Of a DNA stretch of 64,000 nt, positions 43,534 to 52,019 are shown in pieces. Positions within the stretch are counted from its first letter, which is position 1, and every line of letters starts with the position of its first letter. The stretch is from Pseudomonas karstica. GTDB lineage: Bacteria > Pseudomonadota > Gammaproteobacteria > Pseudomonadales > Pseudomonadaceae. The notes beneath the pieces were generated by a model. That model was not told the origin of the DNA. It saw only the letters and a program-made list of their open reading frames with translations, and ran no database searches. The stretch spans positions 1 through 64,000 of the forward strand of contig NZ_WLYI01000022.1 in the NCBI RefSeq assembly GCF_009707515.1, given 5' to 3'. Made by a program: the position numbers and the translations under genes.

Positions 43534-45018
43534 ATGAGCAGTCCCGTCTCCCTTGGAATCGACCTTGGCACCTCGGAACTCAAGGCCATCTTGTTGGATG
43601 AGCGCGGTGGTGTCCTGGCCCATGCCGGCGCTCGCTTGACAGTGTCGCGCCGACACAGTGGCTGGTCCGAGCAGAACCCCGAGGATTGGTGGCAAGCGTG
43701 TTTGCGTGCTCTGGATCAATTGCGCCTCGATCAACCCGAAGCCTTTTCCCGGGTGGTCTGCATTGGCCTGTCGGGGCAGATGCATGGGGCAGTATTGTTG
43801 GGAAATGACGACCGGGTGTTGTACCCGGCTATCCTCTGGGATGACTCCCGGGCCATCGCCCAGGCCGAGACACTTGGGCGCGATTATCCAGGCTTTGCCG
43901 AGATCACCGGCAGCCTGCCGATGGCGGGGCTGACGGCGCCGAAACTGTTGTGGTTGCAGCAACATGAACCACAGATCTTCAGTGCCATAGATTGCGTGCT
44001 GTCACCCAAGGATTACCTGCGCCTGCGCTTGAGCGGCGAACGCATCAGCGAGGTCTCGGATGCGGCCGGTACCTTGTGGCTGGATGTGGCCAACCGTGGG
44101 TGGTTCGAGCCTATGGTGCGTGCCACCGGACTGCGCCTGTCGCAGATGCCGACGCTGGTAGAAGGCGCCGCAGCCAGCGCCTACCTGTGTCACACGGCAG
44201 CGACACGCCTGGGGCTTCCCCCAGGGCTGGTGATCGCCGGAGGAGGCGGGGACAACCCGGTGGCCGCGGTTGGCATTGGCGCGATCAATGCCGGCGACGG
44301 CTTCATCACCCTTGGCACCAGCGCTGCCATCGTCGCCATCACCGACCATGCGGCGGGCAATCCCGCCAACGCCGTGCACAGTTTTTGCCATGCGTTACCC
44401 AATCGCTGGTACACCATGGGGGCGATGCTCGCGGGCGCCAGTTGCTTGCGTTGGGTGACGCGCCTGACCGGGTTCACCGATGAGCAAGCGCTGCTGGACC
44501 AGGTGCAGGCCACGTTGCCCATCGAGCGAACAGTACCGCTGTCCAACCCGCTGTTTTTGCCTTACCTCGCGGGTGAACGCACGCCCCACAACGATCCGCT
44601 GTTGCGTGGCGGTTTCATGAACCTGGGACACGATTGCACCCCGGCGATGCTGGCCTACGCGGTAATGGAAGGCGTTGGGTTTGGCCTGCTGGATGCGTTA
44701 CAGGCCGTTCAATACGCAGGAGCGACGGTACAGGCCTGCGCCCTGGTGGGTGGAGGGGCTCGCAGCGAGTATTGGGCGCAGTTGTTGGCGAATATCCTGG
44801 AGCGAGAAATCTACACCTTGCAGGGCAGCGAATTGAGTGCGTGCATTGGCGCGGCGAAGCTGGGGTTTGTGGCCAGCGGGCAGGGCGCGCACCTGTTACA
44901 GGCTGGTATGCCTGCCAAGAAGCGCTATCTGCCGGACCCCAGCCAGCGCGCTGCGTTGCACGCGCGTTATCGCAAGTTCCAGGGGCTGATATCGGCGGCG
45001 AAAGCCCTGCATGATTAA
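43534..45018 (+). CDS. xylB: Xylulokinase
   Basis: A 494-residue FGGY kinase. The N-terminal ATPase motif is GIDLGTSELKAI (Asp10). SGQMHG at about residues 76-81 is characteristic of xylulokinases, and the catalytic Asp lies in GGGGDNPVAAVG. It phosphorylates D-xylulose to the pentose-phosphate intermediate. There is no xylose isomerase or pentitol dehydrogenase nearby, so the operon either imports xylulose or uses a dehydrogenase encoded elsewhere (xylitol, D-arabitol). Confidence 0.9.
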   Translation: MSSPVSLGIDLGTSELKAILLDERGGVLAHAGARLTVSRRHSGWSEQNPEDWWQACLRALDQLRLDQPEAFSRVVCIGLSGQMHGAVLLGNDDRVLYPAILWDDSRAIAQAETLGRDYPGFAEITGSLPMAGLTAPKLLWLQQHEPQIFSAIDCVLSPKDYLRLRLSGERISEVSDAAGTLWLDVANRGWFEPMVRATGLRLSQMPTLVEGAAASAYLCHTAATRLGLPPGLVIAGGGGDNPVAAVGIGAINAGDGFITLGTSAAIVAITDHAAGNPANAVHSFCHALPNRWYTMGAMLAGASCLRWVTRLTGFTDEQALLDQVQATLPIERTVPLSNPLFLPYLAGERTPHNDPLLRGGFMNLGHDCTPAMLAYAVMEGVGFGLLDALQAVQYAGATVQACALVGGGARSEYWAQLLANILEREIYTLQGSELSACIGAAKLGFVASGQGAHLLQAGMPAKKRYLPDPSQRAALHARYRKFQGLISAAKALHD

Positions 45019-45042
45019 GCACTGACGCTGCTGATTTTCAAG

Positions 45043-46425
45043 TCAGTGGCGGTCGAGCCACACCGTCTGCGCATTGCAAAACTCACGCACGCCGAAGTGC
45101 GACAGCTCACGGCCAAACCCGCTTTTCTTCACGCCACCAAAGGCTACCCGCGGGTCTGAGGCGCAGTACCCATTGATAAACACACCGCCGGTCTCCAACT
45201 GATTGGCAATCTGTCGCGCCCGCTCCAGGTCGGCCGTGAAGATTGTCGATGTCAGGCCGAACTCGCTGTCGTTGGCGAGTGTCAGGGCGTGTTCGGCATC
45301 ACGGGCGGTGATGATCGAGGCCACCGGGCCAAACAGTTCCTGCTTGAATGAGGTCATCTGATTGGTGACATCCCCCAGTACTGTCGGTTGATAATAATTC
45401 CCGGCGCCTTCGACTTTGCCGCCACCCAGCAGCAGCGTTGCGCCTTCGGCCAGGGTGTCCTGGACTTGTTGATCCAGCTCATCGCGCAGATCGAAGCGTG
45501 CCATGGGGCCCACGTAGGTTTCGATAGACTGCGGGTCACCGATGATCAACTGGCGGGTTGCGGCGACGAAACGTGCGGTAAACGCTTCGACCACACCTTG
45601 CTCGACAATCAGGCGCTTGGCAGCGGCACACACCTGGCCGGTGTTCTGGTAACGGCCAATCACGGCAGCCTGGACAGCAGCCTCCAGATCAGCATCGTTG
45701 AGCACGATAAACGGATCGGAACCTCCCAGTTCCAGCACGCATTTCTTCAAGGCCGCACCTGCTTGGGCGCCAATCGCCATACCGGCGCGCACGCTACCAG
45801 TGAGTGTCACAGCGGCGATGCGAGGGTCGGCGATAGCGTTGGAAACACCTTGCTGGTCGACGTTGATCACCTCAAACAGGCCCTCGGCAAACCCCGCACT
45901 CTGGAAGGCATCACGCAGCAGGTAGGCGCAACCCATCACGTTTGGCGCGTGTTTGAGTACGTAGGTGTTACCGGCGATCAGCGTGGGTACTGCGCCACGC
46001 AGCACTTGCCAGATCGGGAAGTTCCACGGCATCACGGCCAGGATCGGCCCCAACGGGCGGTATTCGATGCGGGCCTGGCCGTTGTCCACCTGGACGGGCT
46101 CGGCCAGCAACATGGCCGGGCCGTGGGCGGCGTACCACTCACAAAGTTGAGCACATTTTTCAATCTCGGCGCGGGCCTGGGTGATCGGCTTGCCCATTTC
46201 CAGGGTGATCATCTGCGCCATGGGGGTGATGCTGTCTCGTAGGGCCTGGGCCAGATCAATCAGCTTTTGTGCACGTTGCTCGACCGCTGTGCGGCGCCAG
46301 ACAGCAAAGCCTGCGCTAGCTCGGGTCAGTGCCGCGTCTAGCTGCGCCGGGGTTTCAAAAGGGTATTGGCCGACTGTCTCGCCGTTGGCGGGGTTGATGG
46401 AAGCAGCGTAGGGAAGGGGAGTCAT
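45043..46425 (-). CDS. sad: NAD-dependent succinate-semialdehyde dehydrogenase
   Basis: A 460-residue aldehyde dehydrogenase very similar in pattern to E. coli Sad (YneI). Catalytic residues are Cys266 (NTGQVCAAAK) and Glu232 (LELGGSD), with the NAD-binding region PWNFPIWQVLRGAVP. It oxidises succinate semialdehyde to succinate, the last step of GABA and putrescine breakdown. It is divergent from a PtrR-like regulator, as in E. coli. It complements the polyamine genes at 17.6-21.2 kb. Confidence 0.92.
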   Translation of the reverse strand: MTPLPYAASINPANGETVGQYPFETPAQLDAALTRASAGFAVWRRTAVEQRAQKLIDLAQALRDSITPMAQMITLEMGKPITQARAEIEKCAQLCEWYAAHGPAMLLAEPVQVDNGQARIEYRPLGPILAVMPWNFPIWQVLRGAVPTLIAGNTYVLKHAPNVMGCAYLLRDAFQSAGFAEGLFEVINVDQQGVSNAIADPRIAAVTLTGSVRAGMAIGAQAGAALKKCVLELGGSDPFIVLNDADLEAAVQAAVIGRYQNTGQVCAAAKRLIVEQGVVEAFTARFVAATRQLIIGDPQSIETYVGPMARFDLRDELDQQVQDTLAEGATLLLGGGKVEGAGNYYQPTVLGDVTNQMTSFKQELFGPVASIITARDAEHALTLANDSEFGLTSTIFTADLERARQIANQLETGGVFINGYCASDPRVAFGGVKKSGFGRELSHFGVREFCNAQTVWLDRH

Positions 46426-46526
46426 GGCACCGTCCTGCTCAATGAAGAATGAGCTCAGGTTACGGCGCTATTACTTTTTCGGAAACTGAATAATACTAAG
46501 TCTTTCGTTCACGTTTGGAGAATGAT

Positions 46527-47405
46527 TTGGATCTGGTCCAGCTGGAAATTTTCAAGGCGGTGGCGGAGCAGGGCAGCATCAGTTCCGCTGCCCAGTTGAT
46601 TCACCGGGTACCGTCAAACCTCACCACGCGTATCAAGCAGTTGGAACAGGACCTGGGTGTAGACCTGTTTATTCGCGAGAAGAGCCGCCTGCGTCTGTCT
46701 CCGGCTGGCTGGAGTTTTCTCGGCTACGCCCGGCGCATCCTGGAACTGGTGCAAGAGGCACGCATGACCGTCGCCGGCGATGAGCCCCAGGGGCCGTTCG
46801 CCCTCGGCTCCCTGGAAAGTACCGCTGCCGTGCGGATCCCCGCGCTGCTGGCCGCGTACAACCAGAAGCACCCCAAGGTCGAACTGGCCCTGGCTACAGG
46901 GCCTTCCGGCACCATGATCGACGGTGTGCTCTCCGGGCACCTGAGCGCCGCGTTCGTCGACGGACCGGTGTTGCACCCAGCGCTGGAAGGCGTTCCGGTG
47001 TTTGAGGAAGAAATGGTCATCATCGCGCCGCTGCACCACCCGCCGATCACCCGTGGGCAGGACGTCGGCGGCGAGAGCCTGTACACCTTCCGGCCCAACT
47101 GCTCCTATCGGCATCACTTTGAGAGTTGGTTTACTCAGGATAGCGCCGTGCCCGGCAAGATCTTCGAAATGGAGTCGTACCACGGCATGCTTGCCTGTGT
47201 CAGCGCCGGTGCCGGGTTGGCGTTGATGCCCCGCAGCATGCTGGAGAGCATGCCGGGGTTTACGGCGGTAAGTGTCTGGCCGCTGTCGGACAACTTGCGT
47301 TTTTTGCAGACGTGGCTGATCTGGCGCCGGGGCACGGTGTCCCAGAGCTTGACCATGCTGGTGCGGTTGTTGGAGGAGCAGGGGTTGGTGAGGGCGCAGG
47401 CCTGA
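46527..47405 (+). CDS. ptrR: LysR-type regulator of putrescine utilisation (PtrR-like)
   Basis: A 292-residue LysR protein. TTG 46527 (MDLVQLEIFKAVAEQGSIS) is chosen because GGAG lies 6 nt upstream and E. coli PtrR (YneJ) starts with the same pattern; TTG 46515 is possible. Helix-turn-helix at about residues 15-55 (RVPSNLTTRIKQLEQDLG). Conserved effector-domain segments include LGSLESTAAVRIPALLA and ATGPSGTMIDGVL. It is divergent from sad with a 101-nt intergenic region. The ortholog in E. coli senses putrescine. Confidence 0.88.
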   Translation: MDLVQLEIFKAVAEQGSISSAAQLIHRVPSNLTTRIKQLEQDLGVDLFIREKSRLRLSPAGWSFLGYARRILELVQEARMTVAGDEPQGPFALGSLESTAAVRIPALLAAYNQKHPKVELALATGPSGTMIDGVLSGHLSAAFVDGPVLHPALEGVPVFEEEMVIIAPLHHPPITRGQDVGGESLYTFRPNCSYRHHFESWFTQDSAVPGKIFEMESYHGMLACVSAGAGLALMPRSMLESMPGFTAVSVWPLSDNLRFLQTWLIWRRGTVSQSLTMLVRLLEEQGLVRAQA

Positions 47406-47423
47406 TCAGCCTGCGCCCGCCTT

Positions 47424-49424
47424 TTAGTGGGTACCGCGAGGAATGGTCTTGAGCAGGTCTGCCGGGCTGATGTGGCCCACCACCTGCTGCACGCCGCTAC
47501 CCGGCAGCGGAAGGCCAAGGATGTGCCCCTTGATCTTGCCCACTACGTGCATCTCGCAAGGCTTGCAGTCGAACTTCAGTGTCAGCACTTCATCGCCGTG
47601 AATCAACTGCATCGGTGCGACCTTGGTGCGTACGCCGGTGACACCCTTGGCCTGCTTGGGGCACAGGTTGAAGGAGAAGCGCAGGCAGTGCTTGGTGATC
47701 ATCACCGGCACCTCGCCGGTTTCCTCGTGGGCCTCGAAAGCCGCATCGATCAACTTGACCCCGTGACGGTGATAGAACTCCCGGGCCTTCTGGTTATAGA
47801 CGTTGGCAAGGAACGACAGGTGCGCCTCCGGGTACACCGGCGGCGGCGTGGTTTCTGCTTTGCGAGCGCCCCGTGGATGAGCCTGGATGCGGGCGACGGT
47901 CAGTGCTTCGATCACTTCACGGCGCACGGCCTTGAGCTGTGAGTTGGGGATAAAGAACGCCTGCGGTGCATCCAGCTCGATGGCCGTGGCGTGGTACTGG
48001 GTGGTGCCCAGTTGACCCAGCAGGTCGTGCAGTTGCTCAAGGGCCTGTTCCGGCTTGTTGGCCACGCCGAACGGGCCGGGCAGGGCTACGCTGGCGCTGA
48101 CGCCTTCCTCGCTGGTGGCGGTCAATTCCAGGTGTTCTTCACGCAAGCGAGCAACCCAGGACAAGCCGACCCGGCGCTCGGCGGAGGTCTTGAGCAAGGC
48201 CTGCTGCCAGTTGTGATCCAGGTTGCGGTTCAACGGATGGTTTGGCCGCAGGTTGTGCAACCCGGCCGGCATTTCGTTGGGCTCAACACGGTAGCGGTAG
48301 CGTTTTTCACCGTCTTCATCGAACTCGCCTTTGGGCTCGGCGATGTTCGCGCGAAACCCCACGACCTCGCGCTTGACCAGCACGTTGAGGCCGTCACCGT
48401 TGGATAACGGTTCATGGGTTACTACCTGCAGGTCACGCTTGCCGGCTTTCTCCACAACGCCTACCGGCAGGCCGGTAAAGGTTGGAGTGTCAAAGGCGCC
48501 GATGTCGATCTTGCGATCACTGACAAAGTAGTCGGTGCTGCCGCGATGGAAGGTCTTTTCCGGATCCGGCAGGAAGAAGTGCGCGGTACGGCCGCTGGAC
48601 GCACGGGTAAGGTCCGGGCGGTCCTCGAGGATTTCATCCAGGCGCTGGCGATAATAGGCGGTGATGTTCTTCACATAGCCCATGTCCTTGTAGCGCCCCT
48701 CGATCTTGAACGAGCGCACGCCTGCATCCACCAGTGCACGCAGGTTGGCGCTCTGGTTGTTGTCTTTCATCGACAACAGATGCTTCTCGAAGGCGACGAC
48801 GCGGCCCTGGTCATCCTTCAAGGTGTAGGGCAGGCGGCAGGCCTGGGAACAATCACCGCGGTTGGCGCTGCGGCCGTTCTGGGCATGGGAGATGTTGCAC
48901 TGGCCGGAAAATGCCACGCACAACGCGCCGTGGATGAAGAACTCGATGGCCGCGTCGGTTTCATCGGCAATCGCACGAATCTCCTGCAGGTTCAGCTCGC
49001 GGGCCAGTACCAATTGGGAAAAGCCGGCCTGATCGAGAAACTTGGCGCGCCCCAGGGTACGGATATCGGTTTGGGTGCTGGCATGCAACTCAATCGGCGG
49101 GATATCCAGCTCCATCACCCCCAGGTCCTGCACGATCAGCGCATCGACGCCGGCATCGTACAGTTGGTGGATCAGCTTGCGGGCCGGCTCCAGCTCGTTG
49201 TCATGCAGGATCGTATTGATGGTGGTGAACACCCGTGCGTGATAGCGACGAGCGAACGCCACCAATTGGGCGATTTCACTGACCTCGTTACTGGCGTTGT
49301 GGCGGGCGCCGAAGCTGGGGCCGCCGATGTACACGGCATCGGCACCGTGCAGGATGGCTTCACGGGCGATGGCCACGTCGCGGGCCGGGCTGAGCAATTC
49401 CAGGTGATGCTTGGGCAAGGACAT
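47424..49424 (-). CDS. rlhA: 23S rRNA 5-hydroxycytidine C2501 synthase (U32 family)
   Basis: A 666-residue U32-family protein of the RlhA/YdcP type, which hydroxylates C2501 of 23S rRNA using prephenate-linked chemistry. The TIM-barrel part begins LELLSPARDVAIAREAILHG. Cys169, Cys176, Cys192 and Cys196 form the conserved cluster. Length and the C-terminal extension (FNLCPKQAKGVTGV; CKPCEMHVVGKIKGH) fit RlhA rather than the shorter TrhP/YegQ. The start at 49424 (MSLPKHHLELL) is set by homology. Confidence 0.88.
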   Translation of the reverse strand: MSLPKHHLELLSPARDVAIAREAILHGADAVYIGGPSFGARHNASNEVSEIAQLVAFARRYHARVFTTINTILHDNELEPARKLIHQLYDAGVDALIVQDLGVMELDIPPIELHASTQTDIRTLGRAKFLDQAGFSQLVLARELNLQEIRAIADETDAAIEFFIHGALCVAFSGQCNISHAQNGRSANRGDCSQACRLPYTLKDDQGRVVAFEKHLLSMKDNNQSANLRALVDAGVRSFKIEGRYKDMGYVKNITAYYRQRLDEILEDRPDLTRASSGRTAHFFLPDPEKTFHRGSTDYFVSDRKIDIGAFDTPTFTGLPVGVVEKAGKRDLQVVTHEPLSNGDGLNVLVKREVVGFRANIAEPKGEFDEDGEKRYRYRVEPNEMPAGLHNLRPNHPLNRNLDHNWQQALLKTSAERRVGLSWVARLREEHLELTATSEEGVSASVALPGPFGVANKPEQALEQLHDLLGQLGTTQYHATAIELDAPQAFFIPNSQLKAVRREVIEALTVARIQAHPRGARKAETTPPPVYPEAHLSFLANVYNQKAREFYHRHGVKLIDAAFEAHEETGEVPVMITKHCLRFSFNLCPKQAKGVTGVRTKVAPMQLIHGDEVLTLKFDCKPCEMHVVGKIKGHILGLPLPGSGVQQVVGHISPADLLKTIPRGTH

Positions 49425-49549
49425 AGTTTTTTTAGTCAGGCTTGTCACGGTCGAGGCGAGCATTGTATCTGCGAAATGTCTGATAGACATCCGTATCTCG
49501 GTCGGGCAGGCGACCGCTGGCTGAACGGTTCGCCGATAAACCTGTTGAA

Positions 49550-49930
49550 TCAGCCCTTGGCCGCCATTGCGGTGACCTCCACCCGCATGCCTTCGGCTGC
49601 CAGGGCGGCTACACCGACAGCGGCACGTACCGGCCAGGGCTTGGAAAAGTAGCGCTTATAGACTTCATTGAATTCGGCGCGATCTGCCATATCAGTGAGG
49701 TAGATGGTCAGGTGCATGACCCGGTCCATGGAACTGCCGGCGCGCTCCAATGCCACCTTTAGGGCTTGCAGGGTGCATTCACTTTGCCGGGTGATATCGC
49801 CCAGTTCCAGGCTGCCGTCGGCGCGGGTGGGAATCTGGGTGGAGACGAGGATGCCGTTGAAGCCGATGACATCGGAGGAGATGGAGTCTGCGTCCGGGTC
49901 GGGGGTGAAGCTGAGGTCGTGGTTGGCCAT
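49550..49930 (-). CDS. RidA/YjgF-family protein
   Basis: A 126-residue RidA fold, counted from ATG 49930. The active-site arginine is kept in PWPVRAAVGVAAL, and the family end MRVEVTAMA is present. It may deaminate reactive enamine/imine intermediates. It lies 71 nt after the amidase gene in the same direction and is probably co-transcribed with it, as RidA proteins often accompany amide or amine catabolism. Confidence 0.85.
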   Translation of the reverse strand: MANHDLSFTPDPDADSISSDVIGFNGILVSTQIPTRADGSLELGDITRQSECTLQALKVALERAGSSMDRVMHLTIYLTDMADRAEFNEVYKRYFSKPWPVRAAVGVAALAAEGMRVEVTAMAAKG

Positions 49931-50001
49931 GGGGTTCTCTTGTTCAGGGTAAGTGGGTTGCAGGTGGGGTTGGAGCCTCGACGGCCCCAACGCCACCCTG
50001 G

Positions 50002-51717
50002 TTACTGCTTGGCTGCCAGTAATGCCGGGGTTCGTGGCGGGACCAGGCGTTTGCTGCCGGCTGACTCGAACGCCGAGGCCAGGTGTAGCAACATGGAATC
50101 GTCATAGGCTCGACCGGCGAAAGTCAGGCCCACGGGCATGCCGATATCCGCCATGACGCCCATCGGCACGGTGACCGTGGGCACGCCTAGATGCCGAATG
50201 GCGAGGTTGCCGTTGGCGACCCAGACCCCATTGCTCCAGGCGATATCGGCAGACTGTGGATCGACATCGGCATTCGCCGGGCCCACATCGGCCACCGTCG
50301 GGAAGATCACCGCCTCGAGCCGCAACTGGTCCATCCAGTCCTCAAGGTCGACACGCCGTGTGTGTTCAAGCCCGCGCAACCCATCGGGCAACGTGCTGAT
50401 TTCGTCCCACGGGGTAATGCCGCGTTCGGCCATCCGTACATATTCGTCCATGCCCGCGGCCAAGCCGTCTTCACGATTAGGCAGGGTGCCCGGATCATGG
50501 GGGAAAATCCGTGACCCCTCCACGTCCACCAGGCGGTTTAGCGCAGGATCGCCGTTTGCCCGCAGAAAATCGTCGAAGGCCCAGGCCGTCAGGTCCCACA
50601 GCTCATGGTGCAGGAACTCCCTGGACACCAGGCCACGGGTAAACACCGTCGGTGTGCCCGGGCGATCGCCTTCGCAATTGGAGACCAGCGGAAAATCGAC
50701 GTCGACCACTTCGGCGCCAGCCGCTTCGAGCACTGTGCGAGCCGCCGCCCAAAGGTCAATCACTGAAGCCCGGGTATGGATGCGCTGCCCCGTTGGGCCG
50801 CCAATCCCGGGTGCCTCGCTGGTGCCTGCCGCAGCATCCGTATTGATGTACATGCGGGGCACGCCGAAGCGCTTGCCGGCGAGCGCGGCGGTATCGGCGG
50901 CCAGCGCGACATAGGAGGCCGGACGCACCGAGGCCACGCTCGGAATCGGTACCCAGGGTTGCATTCGCCACAGGTCACCGCGTACGTCCGGGTCTTCAGC
51001 CACCACCACATCGAGCACCTCGAGGAGGTCAGCCATGGTCCTGGCGTAGGGCACAACCACATCCATTGTTGGTGTCAGCGGCCAGTTGCCGCGCACCGAG
51101 ATCACGCCACGGGAGGGGGTATAGGCACACAAACCATTGTTGGAGGCCGGGCCGCGCCCGCTCGACCAGGTTTCTTCCGCCAGGCCGAACGCCGCGAAAC
51201 TGGCGGCGGTTGCCGTGCCGGCACCGTTAGATGAACCCGATGCGAAAGGTGCAGTGAGATAGTCAGCGTTGTACGGGCTCTCGGCCCGGCCATAGACCCC
51301 GCGCTGCATGCCGCCATTGGCCATCGGCGGCATATTGGTCTTGCCCAGGCAAATGGCACCGGCGGCGCGCAGACGTTCGATGGTGAATGCATCGCGGTAC
51401 GCGGTCAGATTGGCGAAGGCGGGGCTGCCGGAAGCGGCGGTGAGCCCCTTGACCAGATAACTGTCCTTGGCCGTATAGGGAATGCCATCGAGCGGCCCCA
51501 GCGTCTCGCCCTTGGCCCTGCGAGTATCGGACGCCCGGGCGTCCTGGAGCGCATCGGGGTTGCGCACCACTATCGCGTTGAGGGCGGTGCTGGTGTGGGG
51601 GCCGTCGTAGGCATCGACCCGGGCGAGATAGGCCTGGACCAATTCAACCGCCGTGGTCTGGCCGGATTCGAGCGCAGCACGCAGCTGGGCAATGGAGACT
51701 TCGGTTACTTCGATCAC
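50002..51717 (-). CDS. Amidase signature family amidase
   Basis: A 571-residue amidase with the Ser-cisSer-Lys triad region: a lysine in PYTAKDSYLVKG, the Gly/Ser-rich loop (ASGSSNGAGTATAASFAAFG) and the nucleophile segment AEETWSSGRGPASNNG, where the second Ser aligns with the catalytic serine. It hydrolyses a small or aryl amide; the substrate is unknown. It is the first gene of a pair with the RidA gene. No signal peptide is evident. Confidence 0.87.
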   Translation of the reverse strand: MIEVTEVSIAQLRAALESGQTTAVELVQAYLARVDAYDGPHTSTALNAIVVRNPDALQDARASDTRRAKGETLGPLDGIPYTAKDSYLVKGLTAASGSPAFANLTAYRDAFTIERLRAAGAICLGKTNMPPMANGGMQRGVYGRAESPYNADYLTAPFASGSSNGAGTATAASFAAFGLAEETWSSGRGPASNNGLCAYTPSRGVISVRGNWPLTPTMDVVVPYARTMADLLEVLDVVVAEDPDVRGDLWRMQPWVPIPSVASVRPASYVALAADTAALAGKRFGVPRMYINTDAAAGTSEAPGIGGPTGQRIHTRASVIDLWAAARTVLEAAGAEVVDVDFPLVSNCEGDRPGTPTVFTRGLVSREFLHHELWDLTAWAFDDFLRANGDPALNRLVDVEGSRIFPHDPGTLPNREDGLAAGMDEYVRMAERGITPWDEISTLPDGLRGLEHTRRVDLEDWMDQLRLEAVIFPTVADVGPANADVDPQSADIAWSNGVWVANGNLAIRHLGVPTVTVPMGVMADIGMPVGLTFAGRAYDDSMLLHLASAFESAGSKRLVPPRTPALLAAKQ

Positions 51718-52019
51718 GTTGTTCTCGCCGACTGCCGGTGGGTGGAGTAAGTAAACCCTTTGGAAATAGTCTACTGACAGAACTTTTGCAGTACCAGAGA
51801 AGGACCACGACCTGCGTCAGTTTTAACGTGCCCAAGGTGTTTCCACCAAAGCGGTGGGGCTGTTTTCACGGTTCCTAAAGTACGCCTCGGTTCTGCCGAT
51901 AACGGATTTGAATCATTGGTTTTGCCAAGCCCTGAACAGCCGACTGGCTCCAAGCACGCGCACGTCTCGTCAGCCGTCTGCCCGCTTTATTCTGGCTCAA
52001 TTACATGGAGTAAGAGTGA
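51718..52019. other. 302-nt gap between divergent amidase and chemoreceptor genes
   Basis: This should contain both promoters. Weak inverted pieces (CCACCAAAGCGGTGG near 51841) are present. No ORF with a credible start or recognised RNA was found. Confidence 0.4.

Noticed and set aside
48414..49652. A 412-codon frame antisense to rlhA
   Set aside because: It mirrors codon periodicity of rlhA; no family motifs are seen and the opposite strand is a well-recognised gene.
51770..51840. A possible IS6-type end in the amidase-chemoreceptor gap
   Set aside because: The similarity to an IS6 terminus is limited to a few bases, with no transposase fragment.
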